A stretch of DNA of 64,000 nucleotides from Streptomyces smaragdinus (GTDB taxonomy: Bacteria; Actinomycetota; Actinomycetes; Streptomycetales; Streptomycetaceae). Positions 17,735 to 28,301 of the stretch are shown here, in pieces. A model generated the notes under the pieces. That model searched no databases, was not told where the DNA came from, and worked only from the letters and a program-made list of their open reading frames with translations. The stretch's first letter is position 1, and every line of letters begins with the position of its first letter. Position numbers and translations under genes: made by a program. The stretch covers positions 483,200 through 547,199 of the forward strand of contig NZ_WEGJ01000003.1 of assembly GCF_009604385.1 (NCBI RefSeq), read 5' to 3'.

Positions 17735-19816
17735 ATGGGGGCCGAACAGGAGACGCGGCACAGGAAGGGCAGGTTCGTTCCCTGGACGCTGCTGGCGATG
17801 TGGGTGGTGGTGCTCGCGCTCGCCTTCCCGTTCGCGGGGAAGCTCGGGGGCGCGGAGCAGAACCGGGCGGTGGACTATCTGCCGAGCAGCGCGGACTCCA
17901 CCCAGGTGGCGAAGATCCAGGAGGCGCTGCCCGGCGGGGAGGCGACGGACCTGGTGGTCGTCTACCACCGTGACGGCGGGCTGACGGACGCCGACCGTTC
18001 GACGGCGCAGACCCAGATCGACGAGGTGGCGGCGGCGCACAAACTGACGGCCGTGCCCGAGCCGGTGCCGTCGGAGGACGGCGAGACGCTGATGTACCCG
18101 GTGTCGACCACCGAGCCGGGGCAGGACGACGAGCTGCGCAACGCGCTGGTCGAGGACGTGCGGGCGAGCGTCGAGGGCGGCGACGGGCTGAGCGCGGACG
18201 TCGGCGGGCCGGGCGGGCTGCAGGCGGACATGAGCGAGGTGTTCGCCTCGCTGGACGGTCCGCTGCTCTACACGACGGTGGCCGTGGTGGCGGTGCTGCT
18301 GATCCTGATCTACCGCAGCCCGGTGCTGTGGCTGGTGCCGCTGTTCACGGCGGGCGCCGCCAACTTCCTGGCGATGGCCGTGACGTACGGGCTGCACGAA
18401 TGGTTCGGCCTGACCGTGACCGGCCAGAGCTCCGGGGTGCTGAGCATCCTGGTCTTCGGCGCCGGTACGGACTACGCGCTGCTGATCGTGTCCCGTTACC
18501 GCGAGGAGCTGCGCCGGATCGAGCGCCCGTACGACGCGATGGTCGCCGCCCTGCGCGGCTGCGGTCCGGCGGTGCTGGCGTCGTCCGGCACGGTCGCGGC
18601 GGGGCTGCTGTGCCTGCTGGCGGCGGACCTCAACAGCAGCCGGGGGATGGGGCCGCAGGGCACCGTGGGCGTGCTGAGCGCGCTGGTCGCGATGATGACG
18701 CTGCTGCCGGCGCTGCTGGTGCTGCTGGGCCGGCGGGTGTTCTGGCCGCTGGTGCCGGCGTTCGGCTCCGAGGTCAGGCAGCGGCGGTCGGTGTTCGCCG
18801 CGATGGGCTCCTCCGCCGGGCGGCGGCCGCTGACGGTGCTGGCCACGGGCGCGGTGCTGCTCGGGGCGCTGGCGCTGGGCACGCTGAACCTGACGGGGTC
18901 GCTGAAGCAGGAGGACAACTTCACCGACCGGCCCGAGTCGATCGCCGCGGGCGAGACCCTCGCCGGCGCCTTCCCCGAGCGGGGCGCCCAGCCCATCGAG
19001 GTCGTCGTACCGGCCGCGCGGGCGGACCGGGCGCTGGCAAAGGTGCGCGGTACGCAGGGGGTCGCCGCCGCCGAGCCGGGGCGTACGGCCGACGGCTGGT
19101 CGGAGATCACGGTGTTCGCCGAAGCGCCGCCCGAGTCGGCCGGTGAGATCGCGACGATCGAGGCGCTGCGGGAGGAGCTCGACGGCGGCTACGTCGGCGG
19201 GCCCAGCGCCCAGCAGATCGACCTGCAGGACACCAACTCCCGGGACCGGTGGGTCGTCGTACCGCTGGTGCTGGTCTCCGTCCTGCTGATCCTCATCGGT
19301 CTGCTGCGCAGTCTGGTCGCCCCGCTGATCCTGGTCGGCGCGGTGGTCGCGGTGTGGGCGGCGGCGCTGGGCATCGGCGGGCTGGTCTTCGAGCCGGTGT
19401 TCGGCTTCGCGGGCACCGACCCGGGGCTGCCGCTGCTGACGTTCGTCTTCCTGGTGGCGCTCGGTGTGGACTACGGGATCTTCCTGATGCACCGGATGCG
19501 CGAGGAGTCCCTGTCGGGGCTGGAGCCGGCGCCGGCCGCGCTGAAGGCGCTGAGCAGCACCGGAGCGGTGATCGCGTCGGCGGGGCTGGTGCTGGCGGCG
19601 ACGTTCTCCGTGCTGACCAACATGCCGCTGGTGATGCTGGTGGAGATGGGATTCGTCATCGCGGTGGGCGTGCTGCTGGACACGTTCCTGGTCCGTACGT
19701 ACCTGGTCACCTCGGCGAGCGTGGCCCTGGGCCGCAAGGTCTGGTGGCCCGGCCCGCTGTCGAAGGCGCCGGCCGCGGCGCCGGCCGCCGAGCGGGAGCC
19801 GGTGGGTGTCGCCTGA
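17735..19816 (+). CDS. MMPL-family RND transporter
   Basis: A 693-residue membrane protein of the MMPL/RND superfamily. It has the usual two halves: TM1 (FVPWTLLAMWVVVLALAFPF), an external domain, then a five-helix bundle around residues 185-360; the second half repeats this from about residue 365. The functional motif FGAGTDYALLIVSRYREEL and its second-half counterpart VALGVDYGIFLMHRMREE are both present and carry the Asp-Tyr pairs used for proton relay. I choose ATG 17735 because GGGAGAGG lies 10-15 bases upstream; an ATG at 17708 is an alternative. Substrates of MMPL proteins are lipids or secondary metabolites; here unknown. It is followed by a two-component pair in the same direction, beyond a strong terminator. 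Confidence 0.9.
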   Translation: MGAEQETRHRKGRFVPWTLLAMWVVVLALAFPFAGKLGGAEQNRAVDYLPSSADSTQVAKIQEALPGGEATDLVVVYHRDGGLTDADRSTAQTQIDEVAAAHKLTAVPEPVPSEDGETLMYPVSTTEPGQDDELRNALVEDVRASVEGGDGLSADVGGPGGLQADMSEVFASLDGPLLYTTVAVVAVLLILIYRSPVLWLVPLFTAGAANFLAMAVTYGLHEWFGLTVTGQSSGVLSILVFGAGTDYALLIVSRYREELRRIERPYDAMVAALRGCGPAVLASSGTVAAGLLCLLAADLNSSRGMGPQGTVGVLSALVAMMTLLPALLVLLGRRVFWPLVPAFGSEVRQRRSVFAAMGSSAGRRPLTVLATGAVLLGALALGTLNLTGSLKQEDNFTDRPESIAAGETLAGAFPERGAQPIEVVVPAARADRALAKVRGTQGVAAAEPGRTADGWSEITVFAEAPPESAGEIATIEALREELDGGYVGGPSAQQIDLQDTNSRDRWVVVPLVLVSVLLILIGLLRSLVAPLILVGAVVAVWAAALGIGGLVFEPVFGFAGTDPGLPLLTFVFLVALGVDYGIFLMHRMREESLSGLEPAPAALKALSSTGAVIASAGLVLAATFSVLTNMPLVMLVEMGFVIAVGVLLDTFLVRTYLVTSASVALGRKVWWPGPLSKAPAAAPAAEREPVGVA

Positions 19817-19830
19817 GGTACGGCGGCGTC

Positions 19831-19862
19831 GGACCCCCCGGGCCGGTGTACCCGGGGGGTCC
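19831..19862 (+). terminator. Terminator after MMPL gene
   Basis: A perfect 12-base-pair stem, GGACCCCCCGGG pairing with CCCGGGGGGTCC, with an 8-base loop, lies 15 bases after the MMPL stop. There is no long T run, as is common in Streptomyces. It separates the transporter from the two-component genes. Confidence 0.75.
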
Positions 19863-19895
19863 CGGTCGCGGGGGTCGATCGGCGAGGATGAGGGC

Positions 19896-21092
19896 GTGCT
19901 GACCGTCAGAGTGCATCCGGGGCGCCGCCGCAGGCGGCCCGTCCGCCGCGACTTCCTGGTCGCGGCGGCGATCGGCGCGGTGTCGGTGCCGCTGGCGTTC
20001 GTCGCCCAGGGGGACAACGCGCACACGCCCGACATGCTGGGGTGGCTGCTGTTCGGGCTGTCGGCGCTGACCCTGGCGTGGCGGCGGATCTATCCGATGG
20101 GCGCGCTCGCCGCGCTGGTCGTCGTCGAGGGCACGTACCACTCCCTGAACAACGCCCACTCGGCGCTGATCGTCGTGAGCATCGCGGCCATCTACTCCCT
20201 CGCCGTGGCCGGCCCGCGGCGGCGCACCCTGATCGTGGTGCCGACGATGCTCGCCGTCGCGATCACGATGATGAGCTTCATCAATCCCCACCGCAGCGTC
20301 GAACTGGCCCGGATCTCCGGCTGGATCCTCGCCACCGGGCTGGCCGGCGAGGCGGTGCGGGTGCACCGCAACTACATCGGCGCCATCGTCGAGCGCGCCG
20401 AACGCGCCGAACGCACCCGGGAGGAGACGGCCGCCCGCCGGGTCGCCGAGGAGCGGCTGCGCATCGCCCGCGACCTGCACGATCTCCTCGCGCACAGCAT
20501 CACGCTGATCGGCGTGCAGACGTCCGTCGCCGCCCATGTGCTGACCGCCGACCCCGAGCGGCTGGACCGGGCGGCGCTCTCCGAGGCGCTGGACCAGATC
20601 GCGGAGACCTGCCGCGAGTCGCGCGGTGAGCTCAAGCGGACGCTGGAGGTGCTGCGCGCCGAGGAGGACAGCGGACCGCCGCCGGGGCTCGCGGGGCTGT
20701 CCGACCTGGGCAAGTCCGCCGAGTCGGCGGGCGCTTCGGTGGCGCTCACCGTGGACGCGACGGGCGGCGCGGTGCCGCCGGCGGTCGGCGCGGCGGCGTA
20801 CCGGATCGTCCAGCAGGCGCTGACCAACGCCGTGCAGCACGGGGGCTCGGCGGTACGGATCGGGGTGACCGTCTTCCTGGACCGCGCGGCGGGATCGCTG
20901 CGGGTGGAGGTCGTCGACGACGGTACGCCCGCCCCCGACGACGATGCCGCCGCCGTCCCGTCGTCCGGTTTCGGCCTGATAGGGATGCGCGAGCGGGCCC
21001 GCAGCGTCGGCGGCACGCTGGTCGCCGGCCCCCGGCCCGACGCGCCTGGTTTCGCCGTACGGGCCCTGCTGCCGTGCGGCGAAGCCGTCTGA
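19896..21092 (+). CDS. Sensor histidine kinase (NarL-type partner)
   Basis: A 398-residue membrane histidine kinase of the HisKA_3 class. The N-terminal 150 residues hold about five hydrophobic segments without a large extracellular domain. A coiled coil (IVERAERAERTREETAARRVAEERL) leads to the phospho-acceptor box RIARDLHDLLAHSITLIGVQ. The ATPase domain has VQQALTNAVQHG (N box), VVDDGTP (G1) and GFGLIGMRERA (G2). I choose the GTG at 19896 (translating [15 protein letters not shown]) because the longer frame crosses the terminator upstream. It is paired with the response regulator 61 bases downstream; the signal is unknown. Confidence 0.88.
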   Translation: MLTVRVHPGRRRRRPVRRDFLVAAAIGAVSVPLAFVAQGDNAHTPDMLGWLLFGLSALTLAWRRIYPMGALAALVVVEGTYHSLNNAHSALIVVSIAAIYSLAVAGPRRRTLIVVPTMLAVAITMMSFINPHRSVELARISGWILATGLAGEAVRVHRNYIGAIVERAERAERTREETAARRVAEERLRIARDLHDLLAHSITLIGVQTSVAAHVLTADPERLDRAALSEALDQIAETCRESRGELKRTLEVLRAEEDSGPPPGLAGLSDLGKSAESAGASVALTVDATGGAVPPAVGAAAYRIVQQALTNAVQHGGSAVRIGVTVFLDRAAGSLRVEVVDDGTPAPDDDAAAVPSSGFGLIGMRERARSVGGTLVAGPRPDAPGFAVRALLPCGEAV

Positions 21093-21153
21093 CCCCCCTT
21101 TTTTCCGCCGATTTCGTACGCCGATTTCTTACGCCGTTTCCTGGAGCCGCCCG

Positions 21154-21837
21154 ATGACCCGCCCGATCCGTGTCGTCCTCGCCGACGACCAGCACCTCGT
21201 CCGCTCCGCCTTCGCGATGCTGATCTCCGCCACCCCCGGCATGGAAATCGTCGGCGAGGCGGCGGACGGCCGGGAGGCCGTGGCCCTGGCCCGCGACGCG
21301 CGGGCGGACCTGGTGGTGATGGACATCCGGATGCCGGTCCTGGACGGCATCGAGGCGACCCGGCTGATCGCCGCCGAGGAGGATCTGGCGGGGGTGCGGG
21401 TGCTGGTCCTGACGACGTACGACACGGACGAGCACATCATCGAGGCGCTGCGGGCGGGGGCGTCGGGCTTCCTGGTGAAGGACACCCGGCCGGCCGATCT
21501 GCTGGAGGCGATCCGCACGGTCGCGGCCGGGGAGGCGCTGCTGTCGCCGGGGCCCACGGCGCGGCTGATCGAACGGGTCGTCAAGCTCCCGGACGCCCGG
21601 ACCGCACCGGGCGCCCAGCCGGAGGCCCTGCGGGAGCTGTCGCCGCGGGAGCGGGAGGTGCTGGGGCTGGTCGCGCGGGGGCTGAACAACACGGAGATCG
21701 CCGAGACGCTGAGCCTGTCACCGCTGACGGCGAAGACGCACGTGAGCCGGATCATGGGGAAGCTGGGGGCGCGGGACCGGGCGCAGCTGGTGGTGCTGGC
21801 GTACGAGTCGGGGCTGATCGTGCCGGGGGCGTCCTAA
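21154..21837 (+). CDS. Response regulator, NarL/LuxR family
   Basis: A 227-residue response regulator. The receiver domain holds the acidic pair DD at residues 11-12, the phospho-acceptor Asp57 in VVMDIRMP, the Thr of LVLTTYD and Lys in GFLVKDTRP. The C-terminal LuxR-type helix-turn-helix is LSPREREVLGLVARGLNNTEIAETL followed by SPLTAKTHVSRIMGKLGARDR. It is cognate to the preceding histidine kinase. Its TAA overlaps the stop of the convergent DUF4232 lipoprotein gene by three bases. Confidence 0.93.
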   Translation: MTRPIRVVLADDQHLVRSAFAMLISATPGMEIVGEAADGREAVALARDARADLVVMDIRMPVLDGIEATRLIAAEEDLAGVRVLVLTTYDTDEHIIEALRAGASGFLVKDTRPADLLEAIRTVAAGEALLSPGPTARLIERVVKLPDARTAPGAQPEALRELSPREREVLGLVARGLNNTEIAETLSLSPLTAKTHVSRIMGKLGARDRAQLVVLAYESGLIVPGAS

Positions 21838-22463
21838 CGGGGCTCGCTCCAGGGGGTCACCCGCAGGCGTCCGGTCGTGCCGAGGTCGAGGCCGCCGTCC
21901 ACGGTCACGGTCTGCGGTGCGCCGCCGGGGGCCGGGGTGACCTCGAGGCCGGGGGCGCGGACGGCGGGGATGTCGACGCGGTCGACGGTGTTGCGCCAGG
22001 AGATCACGGAGGTCGCCGTCTCCCCCGGGTCGAGGCGGACCGGCATCGGGGCGGGGGCCTCCTGGCCGTCGGGGGTGAGGCCCTCGTCGATCCGGGTGCC
22101 GGTGGGGTCGCCCTCCTCGTCGAGGGGACGCAGGCCGGGGTAGCCCTGGACCGTGACGGGGGCGCCGGTGCAGTTCGTCAGGGTCAGGGCCATCGCGCGC
22201 AGCCCCATCGCGGCGTCGGGACGCTCGGCGGTGACCTGGAGGGCGTCGGCCTCGCAGGCGGTCGCGGGCGCGGTGGGTTCCTCGCCGCCGGGACGAACCT
22301 CGGGGCGGCCGCCGGGGAGGGTGAGCTCGGGGGTGGGCGACGGAGACGTATCGGCCCCGACCGTGACGTCCCGGGGCTTGGGCCCGGGCTCCTCGCAGCC
22401 CACGGCGAGGAGGAGAACGGCGGCGGCCAGCGTGGCCGGAACCAGTTGTCTGAGCGTGTGCAT
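21834..22463 (-). CDS. DUF4232-like lipoprotein
   Basis: A 209-residue exported lipoprotein: signal QLVPATLAAAVLLLAVGC with the lipobox cysteine near residue 23, then a Pro/Thr/Gly-rich linker to about residue 65, then a beta-rich domain. The sequence ACEADALQVTAERPDAAMGLRAMALTLTNCTGAPVTVQGYPGL is typical of DUF4232, with two cysteines probably disulphide-bonded. Function unknown. It is divergent from the next lipoprotein gene and converges with the response regulator. Confidence 0.8.
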   Translation of the reverse strand: MHTLRQLVPATLAAAVLLLAVGCEEPGPKPRDVTVGADTSPSPTPELTLPGGRPEVRPGGEEPTAPATACEADALQVTAERPDAAMGLRAMALTLTNCTGAPVTVQGYPGLRPLDEEGDPTGTRIDEGLTPDGQEAPAPMPVRLDPGETATSVISWRNTVDRVDIPAVRAPGLEVTPAPGGAPQTVTVDGGLDLGTTGRLRVTPWSEPR

Positions 22464-22487
22464 GAGACCCCCCTGTCGCAGTCGATC

Positions 22488-22516
22488 TTAGAGGGCCCGT
22501 ACGACCGGGGTACTCT
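22488..22516 (+). promoter_or_regulatory. Candidate promoter of lipoprotein gene
   Basis: TTAGAG and TACTCT are separated by exactly 17 bases and lie 56 bases upstream of the following start codon, a fair match to the principal vegetative promoter. Confidence 0.45.
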
Positions 22517-22571
22517 CACGCCGACCCGGGATCGCACCGACGATCCCGACCACCCCCCAGGGAGCACCCTC

Positions 22572-23330
22572 ATGCACACCGGTCTGCGCCGCGCCGCCGT
22601 GGCCGCACTCGCCGTCTCCGTCCTCGCCGTGACCGCCGCGTGCGGGGGCTCGGACGACGGGAAGGACGAGGGCGGCAAGCCGTCCGCCTCCGCCGCCGAC
22701 CCGAAGCCGGTGGAGGCCCAGCCCCTGACGCAGGCGCAGGTCAAGGCGGCGCTGCTCACCGCGGCCGACATACCCAAGGGGTGGAAGGCCGACAAGGACC
22801 TGAGCACCGCGAACGCCGGGCGCGACGAGTTCCAGATCGGCACCGCCGACACGAAGGCCGAGTCCTGCCAGCCGGTGCTGGACGCCCTGGTGGGCGGCAC
22901 GGCGGCCCCGAAGCCCACGCGCGGCGAGGTCATCGGCTTCACCAGGTCGGACGTCGGCCCGTGGCTGATGACCGGCGTCCTCACGTACCCGGAGAAGGAC
23001 GCGAAGGACGTCATGACCACCGAGCCGCCGGCGAAGGACTGCCTCTCCGTGCCCGGCGACTTCGAGGGCGACAAAGCGACGTTCGAGTACAAGGAGCTGA
23101 CGGTACCGGAGGCGGGCGACGAGTCGCTCGGCTTCACCCTGCTGGCGAACGTGATCGGCACGAAGGCCGACCCGGGCTACACGGTGCGCTACGACTACGC
23201 CTACGCCCGGGTCGGCGCGACGGTGGTGGCCCTCACCCAGCTGAGCATCGACAAGGCGGACACCTCCGCGCTGGAGGCCGGCCTCGCGGCGGCGGTGGCG
23301 AAGGCCGAGAAGGCCGGCGCCAAGGCGTAG
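22572..23330 (+). CDS. Exported lipoprotein of unknown function
   Basis: A 252-residue lipoprotein. The start MHTGLRRAAVAALAVSVLAV leads to the lipobox TAAC around residue 22, followed by a Ser/Asp/Lys-rich linker and a soluble domain beginning LTQAQVKAALLTAADIPKGWKA. This resembles the general fold of Streptomyces lipoproteins that have PknH sensor-like or DUF3558-like ectodomains, but I cannot name a family firmly. Two cysteines (ESCQPVL and KDCLSVP) could form a disulphide. GGGAG precedes the ATG at 22572; a longer frame upstream crosses the promoter. Function unknown. Confidence 0.75.
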   Translation: MHTGLRRAAVAALAVSVLAVTAACGGSDDGKDEGGKPSASAADPKPVEAQPLTQAQVKAALLTAADIPKGWKADKDLSTANAGRDEFQIGTADTKAESCQPVLDALVGGTAAPKPTRGEVIGFTRSDVGPWLMTGVLTYPEKDAKDVMTTEPPAKDCLSVPGDFEGDKATFEYKELTVPEAGDESLGFTLLANVIGTKADPGYTVRYDYAYARVGATVVALTQLSIDKADTSALEAGLAAAVAKAEKAGAKA

Positions 23331-23373
23331 CCCCTGTCCGCGCGGTCCGGCGGGCGCGGCCTATGCTCGCCGT

Positions 23374-23727
23374 ATGAGCGAGAGCGTCCCGCTGGACCCC
23401 GAGGACAAGAAGATCGTCACCCTGGCCCGCAGCGCGCGGGCGCGGGGCAACGCGCCCGAGGGCGCGGCCGTACGGGACGACACCGGCCGTACGTATGTGG
23501 CGGGCCCGGTCCGCCTGGAGTCGCTGCGGCTGACCGCGCTGCAGACGGCGGTCGCCATGGCCGTGGCCTCCGGCGCCGCGTCCCTTGAGGCGGCGGCGGT
23601 CGTGACGGCGGCGGACGCGCTGACGGACGCGGAGCGCGCGGCGGTCCGGGAGCTGGGCGGGGCGGGGACGCCGATCCTGCTCGCGGGCCCGGACGGCACC
23701 GTGCGGGAGACGCTCGACGCGGACTGA
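23374..23727 (+). CDS. Degenerate cytidine-deaminase-like protein
   Basis: A 117-residue protein resembling cytidine deaminases in length and strand/helix order (LARSARARGNAPEGAAVRDDTGRTYVAG, then a helix, then PILLAGPDGTVRETL). However, the zinc-site histidine/cysteine-Ala-Glu is replaced by LTALQTAVAM and the PCxxC pair by VRELGGAGTP, so no catalytic zinc site remains. Genes of this type sit directly upstream of era in Streptomyces, as here. It is probably a non-catalytic or regulatory relative. A TATGCT hexamer exactly 6 bases before the ATG suggests a leaderless transcript. Confidence 0.65.
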   Translation: MSESVPLDPEDKKIVTLARSARARGNAPEGAAVRDDTGRTYVAGPVRLESLRLTALQTAVAMAVASGAASLEAAAVVTAADALTDAERAAVRELGGAGTPILLAGPDGTVRETLDAD

Positions 23728-23773
23728 CGCCGGGTGGTGAGCGGGGTGTGCGGGATCGGGGAGAATGAACGCC

Positions 23774-24715
23774 ATGAGCGCCCGTAACCCTGACGCCCCG
23801 CCCGTCCACCGCGCCGGCTTCGCCTGCTTCGTCGGCCGGCCCAACGCGGGCAAGTCGACCCTGACGAACGCTCTGGTCGGCCAGAAGGTGGCCATCACCT
23901 CGAACCGGCCGCAGACCACCCGGCACACGGTGCGCGGCATCGTGCACCGCCCCGAGGCGCAGCTGATCCTGGTCGACACCCCCGGCTACCACAAGCCCCG
24001 CACGCTGCTGGGCGAGCGGCTGAACGACGTGGTCCGCTCGACGTGGGCGGAGGTCGACGTGATCGGCTTCTGTCTCCCGGCGAACGAGAAGCTGGGCCCC
24101 GGCGACCGGTTCATCGCGAACGAGCTGGCGTCCCTGAAGCGCACCCCGAAGGTCGCCGTCGTCACCAAGACGGACCTGGCCGACCCGGAGACCATCTCGC
24201 GCCAGCTCCTCGCCGTCGACAAGCTCGCCAAGGAGCTCGGCTTCGAGTGGGCGGAGATCGTCCCGGTGTCCGCGGCGAAGGGCGACCAGGTCGGGCTGCT
24301 CGCCGATCTGCTGATCCCGATGCTGCCGGAGGGCCCGGAGCTGTACCCGGGCGGCGATCTGACGGACGAGCCGGAGCAGGTGATGGTCGCCGAGCTGATC
24401 CGCGAGGCGGCCCTGGAGGGCGTACGGGACGAGCTGCCGCACTCCATCGCGGTGGTCGTGGAGGAGATGGAGCCGCGGGAGGACCGCCCGGCCGACCGGC
24501 CGCTGGTGGACATCCACGCGAACCTCTTCATCGAGCGGCCCTCGCAGAAGGGCATCATCATCGGCCCGAAGGGCGCGCGGCTGCGCGAGATCGGGACGAA
24601 GGCGCGCGCGCAGATCGAGGCGCTGCTGGGCACGCCAGTGTTCCTGGACATCCATGTGAAGGTCGCCAAGGACTGGCAGCGGGACCCGAAGCAGCTGCGC
24701 CGGCTCGGCTTCTGA
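23774..24715 (+). CDS. era: GTPase Era
   Basis: A 313-residue Era GTPase that binds 16S rRNA and assists 30S assembly. G1 is GRPNAGKSTL, followed by the switch region NRPQTTRHTVRG, G3 DTPG, G4 TKTD and G5 VSAAKGD. The C-terminal KH domain contains IIIGPKGARLREIGTKARAQIE and ends VKVAKDWQRDPKQLRRLGF. I take the ATG at 23774 (MSARNPDAP) because GGGGAG is 10 bases upstream; an ATG 9 bases earlier is too close to that site. Confidence 0.95.
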   Translation: MSARNPDAPPVHRAGFACFVGRPNAGKSTLTNALVGQKVAITSNRPQTTRHTVRGIVHRPEAQLILVDTPGYHKPRTLLGERLNDVVRSTWAEVDVIGFCLPANEKLGPGDRFIANELASLKRTPKVAVVTKTDLADPETISRQLLAVDKLAKELGFEWAEIVPVSAAKGDQVGLLADLLIPMLPEGPELYPGGDLTDEPEQVMVAELIREAALEGVRDELPHSIAVVVEEMEPREDRPADRPLVDIHANLFIERPSQKGIIIGPKGARLREIGTKARAQIEALLGTPVFLDIHVKVAKDWQRDPKQLRRLGF

Positions 24716-24743
24716 TCCCGCTCCCCGTCCTGTCCCCGAAGGG

Positions 24744-25010
24744 TTACGCCCCTTCCTTGAGCACGGCCGTGATCACCGCCCGCTGGGCGTCGGTGAGCCG
24801 CGGGTCCGCGCAGTACACCGTCCGGCCGTCGACGGTCAGCGTGTAGCTGAAGCCGTCGGGCACGCCGATCGGCGGGGTGTCGCGGCCGGCCTCCAGCGCC
24901 TGGCGGGCCAGGTCGTGGAGACCGGCGGCGTCCGCGCGGCCGGTGGTGTCCAGTGTCGCGTGGCGGCGGATGCCGCCGAATCCTCCGGTGCGGGTAACCG
25001 TTATACGCAT
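24744..25010 (-). CDS. Emfourin-like inhibitor of M4 protease
   Basis: An 88-residue protein beginning MRITVTRTGGFGGIRRHATLD, the signature of emfourin-type protealysin inhibitors, then LARQALEAG, GFSYTLTVDGRTVYCADPRLT and a C-terminal helix. It lies 10 bases downstream of a protealysin-like metalloprotease gene in the same direction, the same arrangement as the protealysin-emfourin operon of Serratia. It is expected to bind and block the neighbouring protease inside the cell. An in-frame upstream ATG at 25046 would overlap the protease gene; I prefer 25010. Confidence 0.8.
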   Translation of the reverse strand: MRITVTRTGGFGGIRRHATLDTTGRADAAGLHDLARQALEAGRDTPPIGVPDGFSYTLTVDGRTVYCADPRLTDAQRAVITAVLKEGA

Positions 25011-25020
25011 GAGGGACCGT

Positions 25021-26172
25021 CTACCCCTCGGACCGCGCGGTGTCACCCTCCTCGGGGGCGGCGGACGCCGTCTCGGGGGCCGGGGTGACCTGGCGGGGCA
25101 CCTCGGCGGAGACCGGGACGCCGACCTGCGACCAGGCGCTCTGCACGGCGGAGTACTCCGCGCCGTCGCCGTAGCGGGACTGCGCGGCCGTCACCGTGAG
25201 CCGGGCGAACTCCGCGAAGTCCGCCGAGGGGCGCAACTCGCCGCCGGTGAGCACGTCGTACCAGATCTGTCCGGCGCGCTCCCACGCGTGGCCGCCGAGC
25301 TCCTGGGCGAGCAGGAAGAAGGCGTGGTTGGGGATCCCGGAGTTGATGTGCACGCCGCCGTTGTCGGAGGAGGTGCGCACGTAGTCGTCCATGGTGGCGG
25401 GCTGCGGGTCCTTGCCGAGGACGTCGTCGTCGTACGCGGTGCCCGGCTCCTTCATCGAGCGCAGCGCCACCCCGCTCACCCGGGGGGCGAGGAGTCCGGC
25501 GCCGATCAGCCAGTCGGCGACGTCGGCGGTCTGGCCGAGGGCGTACTGCTTGATGAGCGAGCCGAAGACGTCGGACACCGACTCGTTCAGGGCGCCGGAC
25601 TGGCCGAAGTACTCGAGGTTCGCCGTGTACTGCGTGACGCCGTGGGTCAGCTCGTGGCCGATGACGTCGAGGGGGATGGTGAAGTCGAGGAAGATCTCGC
25701 CGTCACCGTCGCCGAACACCATCTGCTGCCCGTCCCAGAAGGCGTTGTTGTAGTCGGTGTCGTAGTGCACGCTGGCGTCGAGCGGCAGTCCGGCGCCGTC
25801 GATGGAGACGCGGGAGAACGCGCTCAGATACAGCTCGAAGGTGGCGCCGAGGCCGGCGTAGGCGCGGTTGACCGAGGTGTCGCGGACGTCCTTGGAGCCC
25901 TCGGAGCGGACCTTCTTCCCCGGCAGGTCGGTCTTGCGCCGGGCGTCGTAGATCGTCCGCCGGGGCCCGGCGCCGGGCTCGGCGGCGACGGCCTCGGGCG
26001 CGGCGAGGGTACGGACCGTGGTGATCCGGCGGCGGGTGCGCTGCAGCGCGTCGTGCTCGAGGGTGCGGCGGGCCGGGGCCGAGACCACCGGGTCGTCGTT
26101 CCGTGCCATCTTGTCCAGTACATGCGGTGGCACGATCCCGCAGAACACGGGATGAGTCGGCGTAGTCTTCAT
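25021..26172 (-). CDS. Protealysin-type M4 metallopeptidase
   Basis: A 383-residue zinc metalloprotease of family M4. There is no signal peptide: the N terminus MKTTPTHPVFCGIVPPHVLDKMA carries the short protealysin-type propeptide with its Pro-Pro motif. The zinc site is VIGHELTHGVTQ with the third ligand in GALNESVSDVFG. The active-site His region near the C terminus is GGVHINSGIPNHAFFLLAQELGG. Such enzymes are kept in or released from the cytoplasm and are controlled by emfourin, encoded just downstream. The start ATG 26172 is divergent from the leuA leader region. The last 40 residues are Pro/Glu/Ala-rich. Confidence 0.9.
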   Translation of the reverse strand: MKTTPTHPVFCGIVPPHVLDKMARNDDPVVSAPARRTLEHDALQRTRRRITTVRTLAAPEAVAAEPGAGPRRTIYDARRKTDLPGKKVRSEGSKDVRDTSVNRAYAGLGATFELYLSAFSRVSIDGAGLPLDASVHYDTDYNNAFWDGQQMVFGDGDGEIFLDFTIPLDVIGHELTHGVTQYTANLEYFGQSGALNESVSDVFGSLIKQYALGQTADVADWLIGAGLLAPRVSGVALRSMKEPGTAYDDDVLGKDPQPATMDDYVRTSSDNGGVHINSGIPNHAFFLLAQELGGHAWERAGQIWYDVLTGGELRPSADFAEFARLTVTAAQSRYGDGAEYSAVQSAWSQVGVPVSAEVPRQVTPAPETASAAPEEGDTARSEG

Positions 26173-26350
26173 GACCGGCAATCTGGCACCGGGTGTGAGC
26201 TGTGTCACGGCAAACGCCCGGATTTCCCGAATACGAGTGGTGTGGACTTGCGTGTCGGGCTGTTGTCTGCTTGTCCTGCATACTGGTTGTGTCCCGCATA
26301 GTGATACGGACCTCCGCACATCCGGACGGGTCGGCTACGCTGATCGCACC

Positions 26351-28227
<1,877 letters not shown>

Positions 28228-28259
28228 TCCTTTTTCCGTCCTTCCCACGTCTGTTTTCC

Positions 28260-28301
28260 GCCCCCGGGGCCGGGTACCTGCGGGTATCCGGGTCCGGGGG
28301 C
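28260..28301 (+). terminator. Terminator after leuA
   Basis: An interrupted stem (GCCCCCGG..CC..TACC with GGTA..CCGG..CCGGGGGC, three mismatched positions) closed by a TGC loop lies 32 bases after the leuA stop. Confidence 0.65.
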
